Both the position numbers and the translations under genes were made by a program. Below the pieces are notes generated by a model. That model saw nothing but the letters and a program-made list of their open reading frames with translations, was not told the DNA's origin and made no database searches. This document shows, piece after piece, positions 53,278-63,600 of a stretch of 64,000 bases of DNA. This DNA comes from a virus. How positions within the stretch are numbered: the stretch's first letter is position 1; each line of letters opens with the position of its first letter. The stretch covers positions 1 to 64,000 of IMG/VR virus record IMGVR_UViG_3300040786_000030, one strand, 5' to 3'.

Positions 53278-53649
53278 TTAAATAATTACTTGACCAATAT
53301 TTAATGACATATTAGGTTGTGTAACTTGTACCAGCAATCGCTGTAGGTCCATAACCCCATGTTGCTGCGTTAAGTATTATTTCTTGGTCTCTACCAGAAC
53401 CAATAGAAATTGCTTGGTTACCGTTTTATCCCAATCACCACCAACACCACCATAATTATAAATGTCTAGAAATTGACCTGAACCTTTACCATGTATTGGT
53501 GAATTCTTATCAGATATCGCTCTAGTATGTGTTGCACCATATTGGTTTGTCGCATCTATATTATTATAAATATTTTAGGTAAAGTGTATTTCTAGCAGCT
53601 ATAGCGGCTTTTCCAATGGTGATTGTTCACCGTTATAAATTGATGGCAT
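53278..53649 (-). CDS. Hypothetical virion-operon protein
   Basis: About 125 residues. MPSIYNGEQSPLEKAAIAAR, NTLYLKNIYNNIDATNQYGA, THTRAISDKNSPIHGKGSGQ, FLDIYNYGGVGGDWDKNGNQ and AAAGTSY-like end with NMSLNIGQVII. Gly/Asn-rich and beta-like, typical of small structural proteins. Indels near 53325, 53427, 53575 and 53617. No family recognised. Confidence 0.5.
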
Positions 53650-54132
53650 AATTATAAATTTTGTTTTTATTATTGTTATTGTTATTCATATACTCTATTA
53701 AATATCTCATATTTGAAATTTCTTCAGATAAAGCTTGTGAATTTGTTATTATTTTATCTTTTGTTTCTTTGATTGTAAGGCCATATCATTACTTAAAATT
53801 TTATTAGTAACACTTGGACCAGAGTGGTCACTACCTTTGGTAACCATTGGTGTTGAAACTTCAGTACCCTTTTAGCTTTTGAATTGGTTTTCACGACCAG
53901 CATCCATGCCAATTTTTTCTTATTATAATTTATCTCTTGTGTTTTACTAACTAGCGGTTCTATTTCGTTAAACCTATTGTTCCCACCTAATGAATCATAT
54001 TCAGAACAATTTTAGTTTCATCACAAATATTTTTAGCTTTATTAAGTCTAGATAACTCCATTGAGTATGCTTGATGGTTTTACCATCGTCACTTTTAGTT
54101 GTTAAAAACTTATTATTAATTTGTGAATTCAT
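53633..54132 (-). CDS. Helical hypothetical protein
   Basis: About 168 residues. MNSQINNKFLTTKSDDG, then MELSRLNKAKNICDETKIVS, EYDSLGGNNRFNEIEPLVSK and a C-terminal helix KDKIITNSQALSEEISNMRY ending in an Asn run. Overlaps the next gene's start. About seven indels, so its limits are approximate. Confidence 0.4.
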
Positions 54133-54156
54133 TATTAGATTCTTTTTGAACTATTA

Positions 54157-54606
54157 TTATTTTTTTTCTGATATTAATTTTGATAATTCTTCTAATTGTT
54201 GAATACTCAAATCATTATCTTTATCATATCAATTATTTTACCAACTTTTGGATTATAATTCTTTTCAGTAACGTCAGATGATTTACTTTTTTAACTAAAT
54301 CTTCTACTCTTTCTTCCACATTTTTTTTTGTGATTATTTTATTAGTATTTTCAGCTCTAATACCACGACCACTACGAGAACCACCAAAACTATATACTGC
54401 AAACCAAGGTATATTTTGTCTATAATTACCAAAAACTTTATCTGTTGTTGTTGATTGACCCTTTTCATAATATGAGTCATCACCCCATTGTTTATCAACG
54501 GGTCCAGTTTCTATTTCACTATTATTAACAATGTTTCTATCACCACCACTGGAAGTAACATCACCACCAACTAGTTCATTTAGCTCACTCTTTTAAATGT
54601 TGCCAT
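54157..54606 (-). CDS. Hypothetical protein, first gene of a minus-strand virion operon
   Basis: About 150 residues. MATFKRVSELNELVGGDVTS, DKQWGDDSYYEKGQSTTTDK, VFGNYRQNIPWFAVYSFGGS, then a charged linker and a helical end (LSIQQLEELSKLISEKK). A late-type motif lies 10 bp upstream on the minus strand. It is divergent from the fibre gene at 54671. Indels near 54158, 54226, 54283 and 54592. No family recognised. Confidence 0.5.
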
Positions 54607-54615
54607 ATTTTTGTC

Positions 54616-54660
54616 TTTTATTATAAATATATTCAAAAGTTAGAATATTTATAATAAAAC
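54616..54660. promoter_or_regulatory. Divergent pair of late-type promoter motifs
   Basis: The minus strand has ATATTTATAATAAAA at 54616-54630 and the plus strand has the same 15-mer at 54645-54659, 14 bp apart. Each is about 10 bp from a start codon (54606 minus, 54671 plus). The symmetry makes accidental occurrence less likely. Confidence 0.6.
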
Positions 54661-54670
54661 ATATAAATAC

Positions 54671-55304
54671 ATGGCTTTTATAACAAAAATAGATTTTTCA
54701 AACAATAGACAAGTTAAACAACGTGAGCAAACTAACACTAGTTTATCAGGTTCAACAAGTTTTGGGTTACCTTTAGTGCGTTAACTAGTGGTCCTAATTT
54801 AGATAGTATAGTAATAATAAGTGGTTATACTAATTTAAATAGCACATTTTCTGGTAATAGTGGTTCAACAACATATTATTGGGCTAATGCGAATATGGTA
54901 TTAGGTGAACCATCGTTATCTGCGATAACAATTTCAAATTCTGGTGTAACTCAAATAGCTAGTGGTTATGTACCAACATCATCAACGGTTATTGATGGTA
55001 ATACCGTTATTACTAGTTATAGTGGTGTTAGTTACGATGTTAATATTCAGACAATGGTTAGTTTAGGTGGAGGTTCATATAGTGGTACTATATTCACTTC
55101 TTTATTAGAAACACAAACAACTGGAAGTCTTGGGTATCTAGGTAGAACTATTTGGGTTGATGTACCTGGGATTATTAGGGGTGAAAAATAATATTAACAA
55201 AATTAGGTGTTTATGCTGATAATTCAGCCGCTACCGCTGCGGGTTTAGATGATGGAACGGTATATAGAACTAGCACTGGTGACCTTAAAGTAAAATATAC
55301 ATAA
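54671..55304 (+). CDS. Tail fibre or receptor-binding accessory protein
   Basis: About 210 residues, Ser/Thr/Gly-rich: MAFITKIDFSNNRQVKQREQ, TNTSLSGSTSFGLPFSALTS, NSGVTQIASGYVPTSSTVID, then VYADNSAATAAGLDDGTVYR and the end TSTGDLKVKYT. That last block (AAGLxxGTxYRTxTGxLKVxY) is a frequent C-terminal signature of phage fibre proteins. It precedes two larger fibre genes. Indels near 54771 and 55180. Confidence 0.65.
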
Positions 55305-55306
55305 AA

Positions 55307-56994
55307 ATGGGTAACATAAAAAATTATAATTTTAATAAACTAGACCTTAAATTATCTAATAGTGACTATTGGGATTTTATTTAAGCACAGATGATAATGG
55401 TAATAATTGTAATACCCTTTCTATTGGTGACTCATTTGTCGTTTGGTATGACTTTAATAACTCTAATACCTATTTTAATAATGATTATTCTTCATCAGAT
55501 ATTTATAGTTTAATTACTTGGACAGGTGCAACTAATACTGGTTATACTATGGATACAATAGGTTTAACAGGTATTGATAATGGGTTAGTACCTTATAATA
55601 AAATAAGTGGTGACACTTTAAATTTAGGGTTATTATCGGCATTAACGGGTACTACCCTATTCATACCATCTGGTGATACTAGATTACATATGGTTAAGGT
55701 AAGTGGTTCAACTAATCAATTTATATATGAAAATAATTATAAAATTGACCCTATTTTAAATTTTGGTTATTCTAATTTAAATGGTGGTTTTATCAAGGCT
55801 ATTATAAGTTAGATGGTAATTCATATGAAGTTTTACCAGTTAGAGTTAACCAGTCTTGGTCTGCTGAGTTTTGGATTAAACCTAACTCAACAGTATTAAC
55901 AGGTAATACACTTAATAATAAATACCCAGATAATAAAGGTATCTTTTTTACATGGGCACACGTGCTGAAAATAAATTTTGGAATACATTTGAAGGTAATA
56001 ATACTGGAGATACTAGTGGGTGCACTAGTGGGTGTACTAGTGGGTGTACAATACCTAAAGAAATAGATATTGTGTTATTGGGTGATTATAATATTAACAT
56101 ACCACTAAACCCACCATTAATTAATATCAAATTAGAGTTTAACCCATTCCTTATATATGGTAGGGCAAGTAAAACTAATTCTACTTGCAGTTGTGGTAGA
56201 AAGCACGATGGTTTAGGTACAGAAACTGCTTGTTCATATAGTGGTGGTGGTGTCCCAGTCATAACTTATAGTCAAAACATTACAAATACAACAAACCCAT
56301 TTCTTATATATGGTAGGGCAAGTAAGACTAACGCTACTTGCAGTTGTGGTAGAAAGCACGATGGTTTAGGCACGGAAACTGCTTGTTCTTTTAGTGGTTT
56401 TAGTCAAGACCAAACTGAACTTAATTATAATTTAGACATTATTGATAATGCAATTGGTTTCAGGATAAAAGATGATGGGAGTATTGGGTATAGGTTATTA
56501 ACAGTAACTGGTAAATGTAGCGATGATAGAGTTTATAGTAGTGGTATTACTATAGAAGAATCTTATTCAGTTAGTGGTATTGTATCACCAGATATCTGGT
56601 CTTACATCGTAATTAAATTTGTAACTGACTATATGGATGATTGTCAACTTAAAACGGAAAAACTAGAAAGGGTAAACTTATGTTTTACGTAAATGGTAAA
56701 CTTAAACATATTATTGATGATTTTGATGAGATAATAGCTAGGAGACTTAACGATAATAATTTAAAACAAGTCAGGGTTCCTTTTAATTTCACTTTAGGTG
56801 GTGGTTCTCAGGGGTTATTAGAGAGCCAGACGTTTGATGGTATAGATGAAATGGATAGAGGTTTACCAATTGAGGAAAATTTTGCTGGTACTTTTATTGG
56901 TGGTTTATCAGAATTTAAATTCAACATAAATAACCTGTCGTTTTGTAATATTACCGATAATTATAATCAAGATAGTTTAAAATATGGATTATAA
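55307..56994 (+). CDS. LamG-type tail fibre with duplicated Cys cassette
   Basis: About 565 residues. N-terminal WDFYLSTDDNGNNCNTLSIG, VPYNKISGDTLNLGLLSALT, FIKGYYKLDGNSYEVLPVRV, then a concanavalin/LamG-type start NQSWSAEFWIKPNSTVL and MGTRAENKFWNTFEG. A TSGC triplet is repeated three times. Two copies follow of a cassette with NPFLIYGRASKTN, TCSCGRKHDGLGTE and TACS. The lectin fold resumes with GFRIKDDGSIGYRLLTVTGK, SPDIWSYIVIKFVTDY and FYVNGKLKHIIDDFDEIIAR. LamG folds bind sugars, so a role in glycan recognition is likely. Indels near 55378, 55798, 55950 and 56670. Confidence 0.7.
56143..56400 (+). repeat. Duplicated Cys-rich cassette in the LamG fibre
   Basis: Two copies of about 105 bp, starting near 56143 and 56296, differing at only a few bases. 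Each encodes NPFLIYGRASKTN, then TCSCGRKHDGLGTETACS with four Cys. A TSGC triplet (56015-56050) lies upstream. Confidence 0.8.
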
Positions 56995-57025
56995 AATAAT
57001 ATAAAATATTAAAATATAAATAGAT

Positions 57026-59398
57026 ATGGCTGATAAAAAAAAGTGAATTAATTGATAATACGAACCCATCTGGTGATAATATAATACCAATAGTTGCTAG
57101 TGGTGTTACAATGAAACAATCACTTAGTGGTTTAAGCGCTTTTAAAAACAACTGAAGTATACGTTACTGGTGGAACTTATACAGCTGGAACAGCTGTATT
57201 TAGAAATAATACTGGTGGTACGTTTAACGTAACTGGTTTTAGTACAGGTACAACTGATACTGTTGTTACAGGTGGAACTTATACAGCTGGAACAGCTGTG
57301 TTTAGAAATAATACTGGTGGTACGTTTAACGTAACTGGTTTTAGTACAGGTACAACTGAAGTATTTGTTACTGGTGGAACATATACAGATGGAACAGCAA
57401 CATTTAGAAACAATACTGGTGGAACATTTAATGTGATTGGATTTAGTGCGTTAACGGAAGTGGCCGCAATAACTGTTGAAAACATTTCTAATTTATTCTC
57501 AACTGCTTTAAACGCTGGTACTAATTTAACAAATGTAAATTACTCAATTTTTTTAGGTAGATACTGGTTATAGTGCAACAAGCGCAAATAACTCAAATTT
57601 CATTGGTAATCAAGCTGGTTATAGTGCAACAAGCGCTTCTAACTCAAATTTCATTGGTTATCAAGCTGGTTATAATGCAACAAGTGCTTATAACTCAAAT
57701 TTCTTTGGTTATCAAGCTGGAATAGCGCAACAAATGTATTCGGGTCAAATTTATTTGGAACTAATACTGGGGATGGGGCGAAGAATGCTTATTATTCAAA
57801 TTTCATGGGTGAAAATGCTGGTAGAGAAGCGATAGATGCTAGTCAATCGAATTTCTTAGGTGTGAACGCTGGGTTTCGAGCGACAACCGCTTATAGTTCA
57901 AATTTCTTTGGAGCTGGAGCTGGTTCTTACGCAATAAATGCACAATCGTCTAATTTCTTTGGTGAAGGTGCTGGTGCTGTAGCGTCAGGTGCTAACAATT
58001 CAAATTTCTTTGGTTCTCAAGCTGGGAATAGTGCAACAAATGCTTATAGTTCAAATTTCTTGGGTCAAAATGCTGGTTCAAACGCAACAGCTGCAAATAA
58101 CTCAAATTTCTTTGGTGAAAATGCTGGTTATAGTGCAACAACTGCAAATAATTCAAATTTCTTTGGTAGAGAAGCTGGTTATTTAGCAACAAGTGCTATC
58201 AACTCAAATTTCATGGGTCAAAATGCTGGTAGAAATGCAATAAATGCAAGTAACGCAAATTTTATTGGTAGTAGTGCTGGAAATATCGCAACAAATGCAT
58301 ATCAATCAAATTTCATGGGTAACCTAGCTGGTAATCAAGCAATAAATGCTTATAACTCAAATTTCTTTGGTTATAATTCTGGTATAAACGCATCAGGTGC
58401 TAATAGTTCAAATTTCTTTGGCCTATGCTGGTCAATACGCATCAGGGCAAGTACTTCAAATTTCATTGGTGGTGCCGCTGAGCTGATGCAACAAATGCGT
58501 TCAATTCAAATTTCTTTGGTCCTCAAGTTGGTACTCGTGCAACAAATGCGAATAATTCAAATTTCTTTGGTTTTAAAGCTGGTAATGTAGCAACAAATGC
58601 TGATAATTCAAATTTCTTTGGTCAAAATACTGGTAGTGGCGCAACAAATGCATATGGGTCAAATTTCTTAGGTATTAATGCTGGTTATAATGCAATAAAC
58701 GCTTATAATTCAAATTTCTTGGGTAATACTGCTGGTTATGTTGCAACAGGTGCAAGTAGTTCGAATTTCATTGGTGGCTCTGCTGGGCAAGGAGCAACAG
58801 ATGCTAATAGTTCAAATTTCTTTGGTAATAACGCTGGTGCTTACGCAACAGGTGCGGCTCGTTCAAATTTCTTGGTTTAAACTCTGGTTATGAAGCAAGA
58901 AATGCTAATTTCTCAAATTTCTTGGGTCAAAGTGCTGGTTATAGTGCAACAAGCGCTAGTAACTCAAATTTCTTGGGTCAAAATGCTGGTTTTCAAGCGA
59001 CAAACGCTAGTTATTCAACATTGATTGGTTATAATGTTGGTCAAGGTACAATAGGTTCTATTGGTTCAAATAATATAATAATTGGTACAAACATTAGTTT
59101 ATCAGCTGGAACAACAAATAGTATAAATTTAGGTGGTGTTTTATTTGCTAATAACACATATTCAACGACTAGTGGTAACCCAAGTATAAGTGCACAAACA
59201 AATGGTAGAATTGGTGTTAACGTAGTTAATCCAACAGCTAATTTACATATTGCCGCTTCAACAACATTATCGGCTCTTATGAGACTTGGTGTTGGTGTAG
59301 CACCAACAACACCAAATGATGGGGATGTTTGGTTAGAATCAAACACTAATACGGGTTTAAAGATAAGAATTAGTGGTGTAACAAAACAATTACATTAA
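57026..59398 (+). CDS. Repeat-built tail fibre protein, full-length copy
   Basis: About 785 residues after repair. N-terminal MADKKSELIDNTNPSGDNII and PIVASGVTMKQSLSGLSAF. Three copies follow of a 34-residue module (VTGGTYTAGTAVFRNNTGG, then TFNVTGFSTGTT), then an IAV-like linker (AITVENISNLFSTALNAGTN). About 28 units of SNFFGxxAGxxATNAxx follow. The C-terminus has SIGSNNIIIGTNISL, RIGVNVVNPTANLHIA and GDVWLESNTNTGLKIRIS. The 'YVTGGTYTAGTATFxNNTGG' module is common in aquatic phage fibres. No intramolecular chaperone (S74) is visible. It is the paralogue of the gene at 1-1803. Indels are fewer here. Confidence 0.85.
57580..59020 (+). repeat. 51-bp coding repeats, second array
   Basis: About 28 tandem 51-bp units encoding SNFFGxxAGxxATNAxx, homologous to the array at 1-1410. 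Variable positions (for example FFG, FIG, FLG, FMG) differ from unit to unit. Confidence 0.88.
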
Positions 59399-59474
59399 GT
59401 TAAAAATAAATTAATTAAATATTAATTTTAATATATTTATAGTTATATAATAAAAAATTAAAAAACAAAAAAAA

Positions 59475-59792
59475 ATGATAAAATTCGAATTTGAAATAGT
59501 AAATTTAAAATGTATAATCGCTGATAGTGGATTTGAAAACATAATTAGCGAAGTTAATTGGAAATATAAAGCATTAGATGAGAGTGGTAAATTAATTATC
59601 GAAATGTTTGGTAGTGAAAATTTAGGTAACCCTAATTATGATAATTTCACACCGTTTGATGTGTTGACAAATGAAATAGTTATCGGTTGGTTGGTTAATA
59701 TACTTTCCATTAAAGGTGAATTTGAAAGTGTATCTAGAATTGAACAGATGCAATCGCAAATGATAAGTATTAAAGAAACTAAAGAAAAATAA
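59475..59792 (+). CDS. Conserved phage protein next to fibre genes
   Basis: Clean 105-residue frame: MIKFEFEIVNLKCIIADSGF, ISEVNWKYKALDESGKLIIE, NPNYDNFTPFDVLTNEIVIG, WLVNILSIKGEFESVSRIEQ and MQSQMISIKETKEK. The 'NFTPFDxLTxEIVIGWL' block is one I associate with hypothetical proteins next to fibres in T4-like aquatic phages. The function is unknown. Confidence 0.65.
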   Translation: MIKFEFEIVNLKCIIADSGFENIISEVNWKYKALDESGKLIIEMFGSENLGNPNYDNFTPFDVLTNEIVIGWLVNILSIKGEFESVSRIEQMQSQMISIKETKEK

Positions 59793-59882
59793 AATATGAC
59801 ATTGCTAATCCAAAAACAGTGATATTAAATTTACCTAACTAAATATTTTAACATTATAAAAAACATAAACAAATAAATATAC

Positions 59883-60094
59883 ATGGTAAGACCATTAATT
59901 AGCCCAAAAGTTTATACTATCGAAACAGATAGAACAGTAGTAAAATCACCCAATAAACATATATCAACACCTTTAGGTAGTCCAAGAAATAGAACTGTTG
60001 TAATACCAGCACCAGAACCTGTTTTAGGTTTTATTTGTTACAAGAAAATGGGTCTTATTTATTACAAGAAGATAATGGTAGACTGATACTTTAA
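59883..60094 (+). CDS. Small phage protein
   Basis: About 70 residues. MVRPLISPKVYTIETDRTVV, a Pro/Arg/Ser-rich middle, and an end reading FYLLQENGSYLLQEDNGRLI after one restored base near 60030. The LLQENG/LLQEDN pair looks like a short beta repeat of a fibre or collar protein. No firm family. Confidence 0.45.
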
Positions 60095-60117
60095 AATAAT
60101 AAATATTAACTTATAAA

Positions 60118-60488
60118 ATGGAATTTAATATAAATAAAACTCATCATTACCAATTTTAAAATTGAGTTGATTCAAGATGGAAGAAACGATTTTCGTAAAT
60201 TCCACGAACAAATACAAAACGCAAACATTACATTTACAATGACTAATGTAATTACTGGCGTAATAAAGATAGGTAAATCACCAGCTAAAATACAGCAAGT
60301 ATTACCTAAAAGTGATTGTATCAACGATGAGTTTTATTTAACATACCAATTTAGTGAAACACAAACTCAGTTTCAGCTAGATATATTGGTAGTTTTGAAA
60401 TTACGTTTCTTGATGGTAGTGGGAAACTTATAGTCCCAATTAGAGAAAATCTATTCATTAATATTTTGATGGTGGTATAAAAAAATAA
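60118..60488 (+). CDS. Conserved phage protein, beta-rich
   Basis: About 122 residues. MEFNINKNSSLPILKIELIQ, DGRNDFRKFHEQIQNANITF, TMTNVITGVIKIGKSPAKIQ, YLTYQFSETQTSVSARYIGS and LIVPIRENLFINILDGGIKK. I recall this pattern ('DGR.DF..F...I.NA.I.F.M..V.TG..KI') from many phage hypotheticals near tail-fibre genes. The function is unknown. Indels near 60142, 60372 and 60465. Confidence 0.6.
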
Positions 60489-60512
60489 TTTTGTAACATT
60501 AAAAAAAAATAG

Positions 60513-60535
60513 TAACTTTGTGTGTCACAAAGTTA
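60513..60535. promoter_or_regulatory. Perfect palindrome with two embedded -7 boxes
   Basis: TAACTTTGTG, three-base spacer, CACAAAGTTA. Both arms contain TAACTTTG, which fits the Bacteroidota -7 box, facing each other. It lies about 70 bp upstream of the DNA polymerase start and could be an operator or a symmetric promoter. Confidence 0.55.
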
Positions 60536-60555
60536 AAAATAAAACCTATTCTGTA

Positions 60556-60586
60556 CTTGTTTAATTAGTAATTGTTTAGTACATTT
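60556..60586 (+). promoter_or_regulatory. Bacteroidota-type promoter of the DNA polymerase gene
   Basis: TTG at 60556-60558 (-33-like), 20-bp spacer, TACATTTG at 60579-60586 (-7 box). The start codon is 17 bp downstream. It fits the TTTG-N17-23-TAnnTTTG consensus. Confidence 0.65.
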
Positions 60587-60603
60587 GTGCAAAATAAATA
60601 ATT

Positions 60604-63600
60604 ATGAGTAAAGAAACATTAAATATTAGTAATGAATTAATTGAATCATTCCTAGAAGGTACTGACCCTCAAAAGTATATTGTAGCTGTTGAAGCTGGGT
60701 ATAATGAGGGTAAGGTTACTTTAGTTGTTAATGACCCAGAAACTGGTAAACGAATGGAAGACCATAAATTTAAACCATTTTTATGGTTTAAAGAGAATAT
60801 CGGTGATAGGTTATGATGGTGCTAGAATGAAACGAATAGCCGCTGGTGAAAATACGGTGTTAAAATCATAAAACTAAAACTTCTAATTCAGAGGGGTTTA
60901 CACCAGAAAGACTTCAAAATGGTTATAAATTCATGGCAATTTGTGATAATTCCTATAATAGTTTAATAAAATTTTTTGATGCTGGTGGTGTAAAACTATT
61001 TGATAGGAATTCTCTAAAGATATTGTAATGTTTAACCCTGTTGAGCAATTCCTTATTCAAAGTGGTAAAAGATTATTTAAAGGTATGGACGATTATAATG
61101 ATGTTCATAGATTTCAATTTGACTTAGAAACAACTGGTTTATTCGCTAAAAGAGATAGTGTATTTCAAGTAGGTGTTAGAGATAACAGAGGAATGGAACA
61201 TGTTTTAGAGGTAGTGGGTGATAACGGTATTGAAAAAGACAATCTGAACGAGAAACAATTGATAAATTTTTTAGGATAATTGATTTGGTTAAGCCAGATG
61301 TTATTACTGGTTATAACTCAGAAAACTTTGACTGGCCATTCTTATTTGAACGTGCCGATATTTTAGGTATGGATATTACCGAATTTGCAATCACCCTTAA
61401 TAGAATTTCTAAGATTAAACGTAAACCATCTACTGTTAAATTTGGTGGTGAAACCGAACATTATCTACAAACAAACATGTATGGGTATAGTATATTAGAT
61501 ATTTCACATGCAGTACGTAGAGCAATGGCTATTAACTCTGAAATTAAAAGTTGGGGTTAAAATATATCACACAATATTCTGAAATTGCAAAACCAAATAG
61601 AGTTTATGTGCCTGGTGATAAGATTAACACAACATGGGCCGATAAGGTAAATAAATACGCATTTAACGATAACAATGGTGATTGGTATAAAATAACTGAT
61701 TCAAATCCATTAAAAGAAGGTTACCAAATAAAAAAAGGTGATTATATAGTACAAAGATATCTTTGTGATGATTTATGGGAAACTGAGCAAATTGATAATA
61801 TTTTTAATCAAGCTAGTTTCTTAATTGCAAAAATATTACCAACATCATTTCAACGTAGTTCAACTATGGAACTGCTGGGCAATGGAAGTTAATTATGTCA
61901 GCTTGGTCTTATCAAAATAAATTAGCAATACCAGAAACACAAAGTAAACGTGATTTCGTTGGTGGTCTATCCTCGTTTATTAGAGTTAGGTTACGCTAAG
62001 GATGTTTATAAACTGATTTTGCTGCTCTTTACCCTAAAATTGAAATTACGCATGGTATTTTCCCAAATTTAGATATAAGTGGTGTAATGGAAGGTATTCT
62101 TACTTATGTAGTTGATACTCGTGATAATTTTAAGTTTCTTACAGGTACAGAAAAATATTTATAAAGCATTGGAAAAAAGTTAAAAAGTGAAAGTGAAACA
62201 TTAACAGATAGAGAGAAAATAACATTAAAAAAGAGATAGTTAAACATAAAGCTTTAGCTAACTTATATGATAAAAACAATTACCACTTAAAATACTAGCA
62301 AACTCTTGGTTTGGTTCTTATGGTGCACCATATATTTTAATTGGGGTGATACAGATTGTGCTGAAGAAACCACTTGTCGTGGTCGTCAGTATTTAAGGCT
62401 TATGGTTAAATTTTTCTATGGTAAGTATAATTTTAGACCTTTGGTTGGTGATACAGATGGTTTTAACTTTGCAGCCCCTAGTAATATTAATGATATTAAA
62501 TATGTCGCAAAAGGTAGTCACTGGAAAACAACTAACGATGGTGGTAAAGAATTAGTCGGTATTTATGCCGCATTAGCGGAATTTAACGAAACATATATGG
62601 AAGGTCGTATGGGTTTAGACCTAGATGATATTTGTAGTTCAACAATTAATTTTGCTAGGAAAATTATGCAAACGATATTGGTGGTAAAATTAAATTAGTT
62701 GGTAACTCGGTTAAATCTAAGAGAATGTCAGTTTATATCGAAGATTTCTTAGGTAAATCTATTCGTATGTTATTAGATGGCGATGGACATTCCTTTATTA
62801 ATTACTATTATGAGTATGTTGATAAGATTTATAATTATCAAATACCATTAGTTAAAATGGCATCAAAAGCTAGGGTTAAAGCTACTATGGTAGATTATAA
62901 AAGAAAGCTTTAATGAAGAATAAAGCTGGTAATCCTATGCCTAAACAAGCACATATGGAATTAGCTTTTAACGCTGAATTAGATGTTACATTAGGTGATA
63001 CACTTTATTACATTAATACTGGTACCGCTAAATCACATGGTGATTTAAAACTACTGATAAAGTAAAGATGACTAAAAACAGAAAGACCTTTATTTCAAAG
63101 AAAATGGCGTTTACCCAATTGTTGAAAAAATTGTTGAATTAAATTGTAAGTTGATTGACCCAAGTATTATCGAGAAAGATTTTGAATTGATTAAAGAATT
63201 GGAAATGCTTAAAAGGCACTTGTAGCTATTGAAACCGATGATACTGATAATACTGATAAATCTTATATATCTATTAAAAATAAAATTGAAGAAATCAATG
63301 TTAGTTTATTTACTGATGAATATAATGTTGCTCGTTATTTAGATGCTTTTAATAAAAAGTTAAACCTTTATTAGTTTGTTTTAATTTAGACGTTCGTAAT
63401 GATATTTTATTAGATATTATAAAAATTAAAGATAAGCAAACTAAAGTTATTACCGAAAAATTAAAAGATAGGACTATCTTTACTATTGGTGAGTGTGAAT
63501 TAGTTTCTGGTATATCTAATAAGGTTGGTGACCAAGATTCATATGAAGATTTAATGCGTATGGAAGATAAGGAGATTAAGTTTTGGGTTAAAGTTGATAA

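Noticed and set aside
57026-59398. Diversity-generating retroelement acting on the fibre genes
   Set aside because: No reverse transcriptase, template repeat or adenine-specific variation was found in the window.
59797-59843. Possible 15-residue peptide (MTFANPKTVILNLPN after one restored base)
   Set aside because: Too short to support, and it needs a frame repair.
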